NCBI GenBank assembly: GCA_051155775.1
Contig: DAXETV010000012.1
Coordinates: 32,631-96,630 of the forward strand
Reading direction: 5' to 3'
DNA length: 64,000 bases
Source: CAYSCZ01 sp051155775
GTDB taxonomy: Bacteria > Bacteroidota > Bacteroidia > Cytophagales > Cyclobacteriaceae
A program made the translations under genes and the position numbers. Shown piece after piece: positions 43,136 to 51,460 of this stretch. Every line of letters begins with the position of its first letter. Positions within the stretch are counted from its first letter, which is position 1. Under the pieces are notes generated by a model. It was not told where the DNA came from, did no database searches, and saw only the letters and a program-made list of their open reading frames with translations.

Positions 43136-43600
43136 ATGTCTAAATTCGGAAAAAAATCTAATACCTCGCAGGACATACCAACGGCTGCATTACCTGATAT
43201 CATTTTCATGCTATTATTCTTTTTTATGGTAACAACCGTACTAAGAGAAACCAATATAATGGTTAAACAAAAACTACCAAAAGCAACCCAGCTAACTAAA
43301 ATTGAACGAAAATCATTAGTTAGTCAGATTTATATCGGTGAGCCAAAACAAAAAGATCTGTATGGTACTGAGCCTAAAATTCAAACCAACGATGTTTTTG
43401 TTAATGTGGACGATATCGTTCTTTTTGTAAATAAAGAGAAAGATAAGTTGAGTGAGGTGGAAAGAGATCAAATAACTATGGCACTGAAAGTTGATGTTGA
43501 TGTTGACATGGGCATTGTTTCTGATGTACAACAAGAATTGAGGGAAGCAAATGCCAGAAAAGTATTGTACAGTTCATTAAAAGGACTGGAGGACCGGTAA
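43136..43600 (+). CDS. exbD: ExbD-family biopolymer transporter, second copy
   Basis: A 154-residue ExbD/TolR protein with the same layout as the first: short charged start, the Asp of PTAALPDIIFMLLFFFMVTT in the membrane segment, then a periplasmic domain. In this copy the periplasmic domain has the usual length. The pair with unequal lengths suggests a heteromeric stator. It starts 2 bases after the first copy's stop, and a terminator follows. Confidence 0.92.
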   Translation: MSKFGKKSNTSQDIPTAALPDIIFMLLFFFMVTTVLRETNIMVKQKLPKATQLTKIERKSLVSQIYIGEPKQKDLYGTEPKIQTNDVFVNVDDIVLFVNKEKDKLSEVERDQITMALKVDVDVDMGIVSDVQQELREANARKVLYSSLKGLEDR

Positions 43601-43621
43601 TATTAATTCAATATATTATTT

Positions 43622-43651
43622 AAGCCCTGGCTATTTGGTTAGGGCTTTTTT
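43622..43651 (+). terminator. Rho-independent terminator of the ExbBD operon
   Basis: AAGCCCT (43622-43628) pairs with AGGGCTT (43641-43647), loop of 12 bases, followed by Ts up to 43651. It ends only six bases before the ATG of the next gene, so that gene's ribosome-binding region overlaps the T-tract. Confidence 0.85.
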
Positions 43652-43656
43652 GTTTT

Positions 43657-44061
43657 ATGAAAAAAAAAAGATTGCATGTTTTTGATCAATTTAGAAGAAA
43701 AAAAATCGCTTTAACACCTGAAGAGCTTGTAAGACAAAAATTTGCTAAGCATTTGGTTAATGAGCTTGGATATCCCAAATCTCATATTTCAACTGAAAAA
43801 TCAATAAACACCTACAGTACAGATTCGAAAAAAAGATATGATATTTTAGTTTATGGAAAAAATTTCCAACCGGATATTCTAATCGAATGTAAATCCTTTA
43901 AAGAAGAATTGAAGCAGTCAGCATTGGAACAAATTATTTCCTACAATTATCTTATTAAAGCCAGGATAATAGTAATAACCAACGGTATCAAAACCCTGGC
44001 ATATGAAACATCAAAAAATAAATTAATTAAGCGGTTGGATTGCCTACCGAAATACTCCTGA
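43657..44061 (+). CDS. Small nuclease-fold protein (HsdR N-terminal-like, PD-(D/E)xK)
   Basis: A 134-residue protein. The Lys/Arg-rich start (MKKKRLHVFDQFRRKKIALT) is followed by TPEELVRQKFAKHLVNELGYP, then RYDILVYGKNFQPDILIECKSF: Asp and E-x-K fit the PD-(D/E)xK nuclease core of the type I restriction enzyme R protein N-terminal domain family. No helicase or methylase domain is present, nor any restriction gene nearby, so it is a stand-alone domain, perhaps in repair. The start follows a terminator T-tract, so its own promoter is unclear. Confidence 0.85.
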   Translation: MKKKRLHVFDQFRRKKIALTPEELVRQKFAKHLVNELGYPKSHISTEKSINTYSTDSKKRYDILVYGKNFQPDILIECKSFKEELKQSALEQIISYNYLIKARIIVITNGIKTLAYETSKNKLIKRLDCLPKYS

Positions 44062-44072
44062 GTGCTATAATG

Positions 44073-45185
44073 CTACAATAAAACCTCATCTACCGATGTG
44101 TAAGGCAAATCAAATGCTTCTGCTACATTTTTATAAACAACCTTACCATTGACGATATTTAAGCCGGTTTTTAAGCCATAATTATTCAAACATGATTCTT
44201 TCCATCCTTTATTCGCCAGCTCAACAACGTAAGGTAAAGTTGCATTGGTCAATGCCATTGTTGAGGTATATGGTACTGCGCCGGGCATATTCGCCACACA
44301 ATAATGGATGACATCATGAATAATATAGATTGGATCATTATGGGTGGTTGGATGACTGGTTTCAAAGCACCCACCCTGATCAACTGCAACATCAACCAAG
44401 ACAGTTCCCGGTTGCATACTTTTTAGCATGTCTTTGGTTATCAGCTTTGGAGCTTTTGCGCCAGGAATTAAAACAGCACCAATGATCAGATCATGATCTT
44501 TTATTAATTCACGTATATTATATTCATTTGAAAATAATGTTTTAACATTTGCAGGCATCACATCATCAAGATATCTTAAACGTTCCAGGTTCCTGTCAAG
44601 AATCGTAATATCAGCTCCTAAACCCGCAGCCATTTTTGCGGCTTCGGTACCGACTACGCCTCCCCCGATAATCATTACTTTGGATGGCTTCACTCCGGGC
44701 ACGCCACCAAGTAATATCCCTCTGCCCTTGTATGGTTTCTCAAGGTATTTAGCCCCTTTCTGTACTGACATTCTTCCTGCAACCTCTGACATGGGGACCA
44801 GTAAAGGCAAAGCGTTATTTTTTTCAACTGTCTCATAAGCTAAGCACACAGCTTCGCTTTTTATCATGGCCTGAGTAAGAGGCTCATAGGAGGCAAAATG
44901 AAAATAGGTAAATACCAGCTGATCTTTTTGAATTAATGAATACTCTTCTTCAATGGGTTCTTTAACCTTCACAATCATTTCGGCGACTTCATAAACAGAT
45001 TTTATATCTGGTAAAACTGTTGCACCGGCAGATTCATATTCATAATTTTTTAACTCGCTTCCATGTCCTGCATTAGATTGAATAAATACTTCGTGGCCAA
45101 ACCTGGTCAACTCTTTTACACCGCCTGGTGTAACTGACACTCTATTTTCATTGTTCTTTATTTCAGTAGGTATTCCAATTTTCAT
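44073..45185 (-). CDS. ald: Alanine dehydrogenase
   Basis: NAD-dependent enzyme that interconverts L-alanine with pyruvate and ammonia. The 370-residue length is standard. It starts MKIGIPTEIKNNENRVSVTP with the pyruvate-binding Arg (R15), then VKVKEPIEEEY (Lys), and the Rossmann motif VMIIGGGVVGTEAAKMA. AMTNATLPY-like SMALTNATLPYV is present near the C-terminus. It may feed pyruvate to the E1 enzyme, which is divergent with 172 bases between the starts, but the shared region holds no clear regulator site. Confidence 0.95.
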   Translation of the reverse strand: MKIGIPTEIKNNENRVSVTPGGVKELTRFGHEVFIQSNAGHGSELKNYEYESAGATVLPDIKSVYEVAEMIVKVKEPIEEEYSLIQKDQLVFTYFHFASYEPLTQAMIKSEAVCLAYETVEKNNALPLLVPMSEVAGRMSVQKGAKYLEKPYKGRGILLGGVPGVKPSKVMIIGGGVVGTEAAKMAAGLGADITILDRNLERLRYLDDVMPANVKTLFSNEYNIRELIKDHDLIIGAVLIPGAKAPKLITKDMLKSMQPGTVLVDVAVDQGGCFETSHPTTHNDPIYIIHDVIHYCVANMPGAVPYTSTMALTNATLPYVVELANKGWKESCLNNYGLKTGLNIVNGKVVYKNVAEAFDLPYTSVDEVLL

Positions 45186-45296
45186 ATTAATATTTTATGT
45201 TGAAATGGGTTATATTGAATATTTATGTGGTTTTTTTTACATAAAAAGAATATTATACTAATTAATCCCTTCAATAGCATAAAACTACAAATTATA

Positions 45297-45328
45297 TTTT
45301 AATTGTCCATGTAATTTTTATATATTTG
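45297..45328 (+). promoter_or_regulatory. Promoter for the fused E1 gene
   Basis: TATATTTG (45321-45328) is an exact -7 box; TTTT at 45297-45300 with a 20-base spacer is a near-match -33. Transcription would start near 45334, about 25 bases before the ATG. Confidence 0.55.
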
Positions 45329-45357
45329 GTTTAAGCCCTATTTTAAAAATAATAATT

Positions 45358-47772
45358 ATGTTGGAAGTCGAAGAAATCACCAAGGATTTGATATTATCAT
45401 CCAAAGAAATAATAAGTGATTATGAGATAGCTATAAAAAGTAGAGAAGCCAGTGTTATTGGTAGAAAGGAAGTATTTATGGGCAAAGCCAAATTCGGTAT
45501 ATTTGGTGACGGTAAGGAGCTTCCACAAATAGCACTTTCAAAGGTATTTAAAAATGGAGACTTTAGGTCAGGTTATTATAGAGATCAAACCCTCCTTCTT
45601 GCTATTGATCAGTTCTCAATAAAACAGTTTTTCTCTCAATTATATGCGCATACTGATGTATATGCAGATCCTAGTTCCGCCGGTAGAATGATGAATTGTC
45701 ATTTCGGCAATCGATTATTAGATGAAAACGGCCATTGGGTAAGTCAATTAGCAACTAAAAATTCAACATCAGATATTTCCCCAACAGCAGGTCAGATACC
45801 AAGAATTATTGGCCTTGCTTATGCTTCAAAATTATATAAAAGCAATCCTGACCTCATTAATAATGAATTATTTTCCGATAATGGAAATGAAATAGTGTTT
45901 GGTACGATTGGTAACGCTTCTACATCAGAAGGTCATTTTTTTGAAGCCATTAATGCAATAAGCGTGATGCAATTGCCTGTCGTGATGTCTGTTTGGGATG
46001 ATGATTATGGAATATCCGTTCCTAAAGAATACCATACGGCAAAATTTAGCATATCAAAGGCTCTGAAAGGTATGGAAGGTACACCGGAGGAACATGGAAT
46101 CAAAATACTTGAGGTAAAAGGATGGGATTATGAAGCTTTGATCAATACATACAAAGAAGCAGAGCAAATAACTCGTAGCACACATCAGCCTGTACTTGTG
46201 CATGTAGTTGAATTAACGCAGCCGCAAGGGCACTCAACATCAGGGTCTCATGAACGGTATAAAAGTAAGGAAAGACTAGAATGGGAAAAAGCATATGATT
46301 GCAACCTTAAGTTTAGAGAATGGATATTAAATCATGAACTGGTAAGTCCTCCCGAACTTGATGCGTTGGAGAAAAAGTGGAAGAAAGAAGTTAAAGATGA
46401 TAAAAATAAAGCCTGGAATGACTTTATATCTGAGATTAATACTGATCTTAAAGAAGCTGTTGAACTGATTGATAAAGTAGCAGTAAATAATCAGTTTCAG
46501 GAAAAAATTTACTCCATAAAAAAGGAACTTCTGGATAATCTAAATCCATTAAAATCAGATGTAATAAAAACTGTCAAAAAAATTCTTAGATACACCCGCG
46601 GAAATCCAACGAAAGAAGTTGAGCAATTAAAAAACTGGTTAACCAATAAACTATCGAAATATAGCGATCAGTACAATTCTCATTTATACAGTGAGTCCAA
46701 TAGATCCGCGTTGAAAATAAAAAGCGAAGCTGCTGTCTATTCCGACATAAGTAAAACAGTGGATGGACGCGAGGTATTGCAACAAGCTTTTGATAAAATT
46801 TTATCAAATAATCCGGAAGTATTTGCCATAGGAGAAGATGTGGGTAAAATTGGTGATGTAAATCAAGGCTTTGCTGGATTACAAGATAAATACGGAGCAC
46901 TTAGAGTCACAGATACCTCGATTAGGGAAACAACAATTGTGGGCCAGGGTGTTGGTGCTGCCATTCGTGGGCTTAGGCCTATTGTTGAAATTCAATACCT
47001 TGACTATCTGTTATACGCACTTGAAACGCTTTCAGACGATTTAGCATGTCTCCAATACAGAACAAAAGGTGGTCAAAAAGCGCCGGTGATTATCAGGACA
47101 CGAGGCCATCGTTTAGAGGGCGTCTGGCACTCCGGATCACCTATTGGAATGATATTAAATAGCTTAAGAGGCATTTGTGTGCTTACTCCGAGAAACATGA
47201 CCCAGGCTGCTGGTTTTTACAATACGATACTGACATCCGATGATTCTGCATTGATAATCGAATCACTTAACGGATATCGTTTGAAAGAGAGGATTCCTGA
47301 CAATCTTGAGTCATTCAAAGTTCCAGTCGGAGTGCCTGAGATTTTGAGAAGCGGGCAAGATATTACCATAGTCACTTATGGGTCTATGTGTAGGATAGTT
47401 ATGGAGGCAGCAAGGCAGCTTGCCGAATTTGATATTTCATGTGAAGTTATTGATGCTCAAACGTTATTACCATTTGATGTAAAACATTCTGTTGTAAATT
47501 CTTTGGGAAAAACTAATAAATTGGTTGTTGCTGATGAAGATGTGCCTGGAGGAGCATCAGCTTTCATTCTTCAAAAAATTTTAGAGGAACAAGAAGGATA
47601 CAAATACCTGGATGCTCAACCGATAACCATTACAGGTGAAGAACACAGACCTGCTTATGGTTCTGATGGCGATTACTTCTCAAAACCAAATGTGGAAATA
47701 GTCTTTGAGAAAATATATGATATAATGCATGCGTATGATCCAAAAAAACATCCTTTTTATATCAATTCCTGA
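45358..47772 (+). CDS. 2-oxoacid dehydrogenase E1, fused alpha and beta subunits
   Basis: Thiamine-diphosphate enzyme of a pyruvate or branched-chain 2-oxoacid dehydrogenase complex; 804 residues, alpha half about 1-380, linker to 450, beta half about 470-804. Alpha-half landmarks are YYRDQTLLLA, the GRMMNCHFG loop and the STSGSHERY loop. The Mg-ThDP site is unusual: where E1 alpha has GDG and NN, this protein has GNA (N186) and DDD (D214-D216), so Asp and Asn are exchanged at the same 29-residue spacing. In the beta half, VTDTSIRETTIVGQGVGAA keeps the catalytic Glu. The E2 at 13096 is the only E2 in the window. Its last 11 bases overlap a convergent lipoprotein gene. Confidence 0.93.
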   Translation: MLEVEEITKDLILSSKEIISDYEIAIKSREASVIGRKEVFMGKAKFGIFGDGKELPQIALSKVFKNGDFRSGYYRDQTLLLAIDQFSIKQFFSQLYAHTDVYADPSSAGRMMNCHFGNRLLDENGHWVSQLATKNSTSDISPTAGQIPRIIGLAYASKLYKSNPDLINNELFSDNGNEIVFGTIGNASTSEGHFFEAINAISVMQLPVVMSVWDDDYGISVPKEYHTAKFSISKALKGMEGTPEEHGIKILEVKGWDYEALINTYKEAEQITRSTHQPVLVHVVELTQPQGHSTSGSHERYKSKERLEWEKAYDCNLKFREWILNHELVSPPELDALEKKWKKEVKDDKNKAWNDFISEINTDLKEAVELIDKVAVNNQFQEKIYSIKKELLDNLNPLKSDVIKTVKKILRYTRGNPTKEVEQLKNWLTNKLSKYSDQYNSHLYSESNRSALKIKSEAAVYSDISKTVDGREVLQQAFDKILSNNPEVFAIGEDVGKIGDVNQGFAGLQDKYGALRVTDTSIRETTIVGQGVGAAIRGLRPIVEIQYLDYLLYALETLSDDLACLQYRTKGGQKAPVIIRTRGHRLEGVWHSGSPIGMILNSLRGICVLTPRNMTQAAGFYNTILTSDDSALIIESLNGYRLKERIPDNLESFKVPVGVPEILRSGQDITIVTYGSMCRIVMEAARQLAEFDISCEVIDAQTLLPFDVKHSVVNSLGKTNKLVVADEDVPGGASAFILQKILEEQEGYKYLDAQPITITGEEHRPAYGSDGDYFSKPNVEIVFEKIYDIMHAYDPKKHPFYINS

Positions 47773-48640
47773 TTTGGCTTAGCGTAACCGCGTCCGATAC
47801 GATCTCATTACTATTATTTAATGCTCTGTCTCTTATCTGTACCCTGATTCTGAAAGTATCTTCCCTTAAGGCACTAACAAAACCACGTGATAGCATATTA
47901 TATCGAATGGTTCCTGAGAGCGCACTGCCAACATTATCATCGTCAAAGATCGGAAACCTACCATCAAATGAAGGCCCACAACCATCTGTCCCAAAAAGTG
48001 TTCTAAAATCCAATTCTTCAAATATATCCCCGCTTTTCACTTCAAAAGTCACCTGGATGTTATTAAAATTGGCATTTTCCTGAATATAAAAAGTGTCTGC
48101 AACAACATAATAATTCCTTTGTTCTCCTCCTGGTATTATAATATTCAAGGTGTCAGCAATATTATGCCGGGAATCAACCTTACGCAAATCATCAATTAAA
48201 ATCGAATCCACCCTGTAGTTTATACAAGTGAAATTCGAGGGTCTATTGTCAACATCGGAAAATGGTCTTTGAACCGGGTTGGTCGGTATCGATGTAAATG
48301 GACCAACCGTTTGACCTGTTCCAGTGTTTATAAAAAATAAATCCCCTTCAGGTTCTACAAGAATAAATGGTGGACTAAATTCATCGTTAAAAGTTACCAG
48401 CTTATTATCGCTATCTACGATATAATTGGCTTCATGATATGGTGGATCTGTTTCATCCCCCAGCAATCCAAGGTCTCCATCACCATCTTCAAAATCGAAT
48501 GCCAGTTTTAAAGTATCCGTACCATTATCAAGTTCACTAAAAGATAAACTTTCAAAAGATATACTTGGAATTAACGGAAATTCATCCGGAGAGTAACAAC
48601 CAACCAATAAAAACAACAGTAAATAACAGAACTTTCTCAT
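47762..48640 (-). CDS. Putative lipoprotein with PKD-like beta-sandwich
   Basis: A 292-residue protein, signal peptide 1-14 with lipobox LLVGC (Cys15), so membrane-attached. The mature part is beta-rich and acidic, with FDFEDGDGDLGLLGDETDPPY, an Asp/Gly-rich loop common in Bacteroidota lipoproteins, perhaps a calcium site. No enzyme motif is seen, and function is unknown. Ends within the fused E1 gene (overlap 11 bases). Confidence 0.8.
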   Translation of the reverse strand: MRKFCYLLLFLLVGCYSPDEFPLIPSISFESLSFSELDNGTDTLKLAFDFEDGDGDLGLLGDETDPPYHEANYIVDSDNKLVTFNDEFSPPFILVEPEGDLFFINTGTGQTVGPFTSIPTNPVQRPFSDVDNRPSNFTCINYRVDSILIDDLRKVDSRHNIADTLNIIIPGGEQRNYYVVADTFYIQENANFNNIQVTFEVKSGDIFEELDFRTLFGTDGCGPSFDGRFPIFDDDNVGSALSGTIRYNMLSRGFVSALREDTFRIRVQIRDRALNNSNEIVSDAVTLSQIRN

Positions 48641-48708
48641 TAAAAAAATTTTCTCCTTAATAACGTAAATATTAGATATAAAATTTACTTTCTTAAATAT
48701 TACTCAAC

Positions 48709-49689
48709 ATGGAAGGCAAAGGTTTTAAAGAAATACAGGAAAGCAGACTAGATGATTCTTTTAATGATAGAGCTATAGAGCTTTTTTATAAACAAGCCGA
48801 GGAGAACCGGATTTATCATCATTACATAAAATCCCTTGGTATAGATGTCAATAAGATAGACACAATAGAAAAAATACCATGCCTGCCCATCGAGTTTTTT
48901 AAATATCATATTATTAAAACGGGAGAATGGGATACCGATTATATTTTTAAAAGTAGTGGAACATTAGGCATCAGAAGCAATCACCACATAAAAAATTTAC
49001 AAAAATACCTTGCTAATACCGTATCAATATTTAATTCATTTTATGGATCGCTATCAGATTATGTGATATTGGGATTGTTACCTTCATATAGCAGGCAGGG
49101 ACAATCCAGTTTAGTTTCAATGGTTAACCACTTTATCAGGATTTCCGACCATGAATTATCAGGATTTTATGATAACGATTATGATAACTTAAAAGAAATT
49201 ATCCCTCAGAAAATATCTGGTAGAAAAAAAATATTATTTGGTGTAAGTTTTGCTTTACTTGATTTAGGAGAATTGATAAGCAAATATGATCCCGATCTGA
49301 TACTTATCGAAACAGGCGGTATGAAAGGAAAAAGAGAGGAAGTCACCAGAGACGAACTCCATCATCTATTACAATCAAAATATCATGTGAACCAAGTACA
49401 TTCCGAATACGGGATGGCTGAACTTCAATCACAAGCTTATGCCATTAAAAACGGTATCTTTAACACACCAAAAACCATGAAAGTGCTAACCAGAAATGTG
49501 AATGATCCTTTTGAGATACTTGAGGAACATAAGCAGGGCGGAATCAATATTATTGACTTGGCTAATGAGGCCACATGTGCATTTATAGAGACAAAAGACC
49601 TGGGCATCAAAAAATCTGAAAACACGTTTGAAATTGTTGGAAGATTTGACAATTCAGAAATAAGAGGATGTAACTTGATGTATGAATAA
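48709..49689 (+). CDS. LuxE-like acyl-protein synthetase / ANL-type adenylating protein
   Basis: A 326-residue protein of the LuxE/acyl-protein synthetase type, which adenylates or carries acyl groups. It begins with helices and the pattern CLPIEFFKYHIIKTGEW (pocket entry), then FKSSGTLGIRSNH, the phosphate-binding Ser/Thr/Gly loop, HSEYGMAELQSQAY, which matches the adenylating YG-x-xE region, and ETKDLGIK (Asp). It stands alone: no LuxC, LuxD or acyl carrier gene is seen, so the acyl acceptor is unknown. Possible roles are LPS or secondary-metabolite acylation. Confidence 0.82.
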   Translation: MEGKGFKEIQESRLDDSFNDRAIELFYKQAEENRIYHHYIKSLGIDVNKIDTIEKIPCLPIEFFKYHIIKTGEWDTDYIFKSSGTLGIRSNHHIKNLQKYLANTVSIFNSFYGSLSDYVILGLLPSYSRQGQSSLVSMVNHFIRISDHELSGFYDNDYDNLKEIIPQKISGRKKILFGVSFALLDLGELISKYDPDLILIETGGMKGKREEVTRDELHHLLQSKYHVNQVHSEYGMAELQSQAYAIKNGIFNTPKTMKVLTRNVNDPFEILEEHKQGGINIIDLANEATCAFIETKDLGIKKSENTFEIVGRFDNSEIRGCNLMYE

Positions 49690-49697
49690 ATGAATTG

Positions 49698-49729
49698 TTT
49701 ATATAATAAATTATTTTTATTTAGGTTTG
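49698..49729 (+). promoter_or_regulatory. Promoter for the small lipoprotein
   Basis: TAGGTTTG (49722-49729) matches TAnnTTTG exactly; TTTA at 49698-49701, with a 20-base spacer, is a near -33. Start of transcription about 49735, 25 bases before the ATG at 49760. Confidence 0.5.
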
Positions 49730-49759
49730 TATAGTAAGATTCTTAAATTTAATGGTGTT

Positions 49760-49891
49760 ATGAAAATAAAAATTTTATCCTTAATCTTCGCTCTAGCCCT
49801 ATTTGCTGGTGCCTGTTCCCAAAGAACATGTGCTACATACGCTACAATTGACAATACTGATGCTCAGGTAGAAAAGGATATAGAGGGTTAA
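49760..49891 (+). CDS. Small lipoprotein, 43 residues
   Basis: A short ORF: signal peptide and lipobox FAGAC (Cys19), followed by SQRTCATYATIDNTDAQVEK. After processing, about 25 residues remain attached to lipid. A second Cys (C24) might form a disulfide. Small lipoproteins of this kind are frequent in Bacteroidota and usually uncharacterised. A -7 box with a weak -33 supports expression. It overlaps the 3' end of the convergent response-regulator gene by four bases. Confidence 0.65.
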   Translation: MKIKILSLIFALALFAGACSQRTCATYATIDNTDAQVEKDIEG

Positions 49892-51054
49892 TCGCTTATA
49901 TCAGCAAATTTCATTACATCCTTTTGGGTTATGTTGTCATCCGACATGATCACTAGTCTTTCTGTGACATTTCGCAGTTCCCTGATATTTCCGGTCCATT
50001 TACCATTTTTGAGCGAGTCCAATGCTTCATCAGTTATTTTCTTTGGAAGAGTGCCATATTCGGACGCTATATCATCCAAAAACTTTTTAACAAGCAATGG
50101 TATGTCTGCTTTTCTGTCCCTTAAAGGTGGAACATGGATAATGATAACACTTAATCTATGATACAGGTCTTCCCTGAAGTTAGAATTTTCAATTTCCGCT
50201 TTAAGGTCTTTATTAGTTGCTGCAATCACTCTCACATTTACTTTAATGGACTTATCCCCACCGACTCTTGTGATTTTGTTATCTTGTAAAGCTCTCAGCA
50301 CTTTGGATTGCGCTGACAATGACATATCCCCAATCTCATCTAAAAACAATGTGCCTTCATGGGCTTGTTCAAACTTTCCTATACGTTGCTTATGAGCCGA
50401 AGTAAAGGAACCTTTCTCATGTCCAAACAACTCACTTTCAATCAGCTCCGACGGTATTGCTGCACAATTTAGTTCAATTAAAGGACTGTCATTTCTTAGA
50501 CTTCTATTGTGAAGCCATCTGGCGACAAGTTCCTTTCCCGTACCATTTTCACCGGTTATTAATACTCTTGCTTCAGTAGGCCCAACCCGTGCTATCATAT
50601 CTTTTACTTCTTTGATGGCTGCTGATTCTCCAACAATCTCATACCCTTTTTGTATTTTTTTTCTTAATTGTTTGGTTTCATTAACCAAAGAAGACTTATC
50701 CAATGCATTTCTTATGGATACAAGCAGCCGGTTCAGGTCAGGTGGTTTGGTAATAAAGTCATATGCCCCTTTTTTAGTTGCCTCCACTGCGGTTTCAATT
50801 GTTCCGTGAGCTGAAATCATAATAATTGGTATATCTAAATTAAGCTTAGCAACCTCTTCTAAAAAACCAATGCCATCAAGCTTGGGCATCTTCACGTCGC
50901 AAAGGATAACATCAAATATTTCGCCGGCTTTTAAGGTTTCTAAAGCATTTTCACCATTGGTAGCTTCATCCACGTTAAACCCTTCATATTCCAGAATCTC
51001 TCTTAGTGTCTGCCTGATAGGCTTTTCATCATCTATTATTAAAATTTTTTTCAT
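49888..51054 (-). CDS. Sigma-54-type response regulator without a DNA-binding domain
   Basis: A 388-residue NtrC-like protein. The receiver domain (1-120) has the phosphorylation site D53 (ILCDVKMPK). The AAA+ domain (about 140-380) has Walker A GENGTGKE (168-175) and Walker B TLFLDEIGDM (235-244). The sigma-54-contact loop GAFTGA is GSFTSA here (215-220). The C-terminus stops at GNIRELRNV ... DVMKFADISD; the usual Fis-type helix-turn-helix is absent, so direct DNA binding is doubtful. No histidine kinase lies next to it. Its ATG is 17 bases after the rnpB 3' end. Confidence 0.92.
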   Translation of the reverse strand: MKKILIIDDEKPIRQTLREILEYEGFNVDEATNGENALETLKAGEIFDVILCDVKMPKLDGIGFLEEVAKLNLDIPIIMISAHGTIETAVEATKKGAYDFITKPPDLNRLLVSIRNALDKSSLVNETKQLRKKIQKGYEIVGESAAIKEVKDMIARVGPTEARVLITGENGTGKELVARWLHNRSLRNDSPLIELNCAAIPSELIESELFGHEKGSFTSAHKQRIGKFEQAHEGTLFLDEIGDMSLSAQSKVLRALQDNKITRVGGDKSIKVNVRVIAATNKDLKAEIENSNFREDLYHRLSVIIIHVPPLRDRKADIPLLVKKFLDDIASEYGTLPKKITDEALDSLKNGKWTGNIRELRNVTERLVIMSDDNITQKDVMKFADISD

Positions 51055-51070
51055 GTCTGTTTATTAAAAA

Positions 51071-51428
51071 GCAAGCCTATAAGCTGGGTTCTGTATCATT
51101 TAATGATCCTTATCATTTATCTAGCCATAATATCGCTATTATGATCGATCGACCTACCCATCCTGCTACTCTCGAAAGAGTCAAGGCGAGCAACCTTATT
51201 AAACAGGACCTATTTGGTCTTTCAACTCGTAAGGTTTACCCTGCGAAAAGTATCACTACCTTCCCGGTGAGCTCTTACCTCACCATTTCACCCTTATCCC
51301 GACATGTCGAGACGGTATATTTTCTGTGGCACTTTCTCTCATGAGAGCTTCCCGTTAGGAAGTACGATGCTCTATGTTGCCCAGACTTTCCTCCTTGTAA
51401 AAAATACAAGGCGATAAGGTAGACTTGC
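51071..51428 (-). ncRNA. rnpB: RNase P RNA (class A)
   Basis: The RNA component of RNase P, which trims the 5' ends of tRNAs. On the minus strand the 5' GCAAGTC (51428-51422) pairs with 3' GGCTTGC (51077-51071) to form P1. The conserved P4 5' strand GAGGAAAGTCTGGGCAAC and the distal conserved region AACCCAGCTTAT are present, as is the GGTAAACC segment, and the overall length of about 358 bases is typical. A -7 promoter box lies four bases upstream of the expected 5' end. T-rich sequence follows the 3' end. ORFs crossing it are spurious. Confidence 0.93.
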
Positions 51429-51432
51429 ATTA

Positions 51433-51440
51433 CAAAGTTA
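51433..51440 (-). promoter_or_regulatory. -7 box of the RNase P RNA promoter
   Basis: The minus strand reads TAACTTTG, an exact TAnnTTTG match, four bases before the start of the mature RNA. The -33 position shows no clear TTTG. This agreement with a known RNA 5' end supports the promoter model used elsewhere in the window. Confidence 0.6.
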
Positions 51441-51460
51441 TTAATTATCTCTCAGGAATG

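Noticed and set aside
51141..51344. Plus-strand ORF within the RNase P RNA
   Set aside because: It is antisense to rnpB, whose conserved structure explains the sequence.
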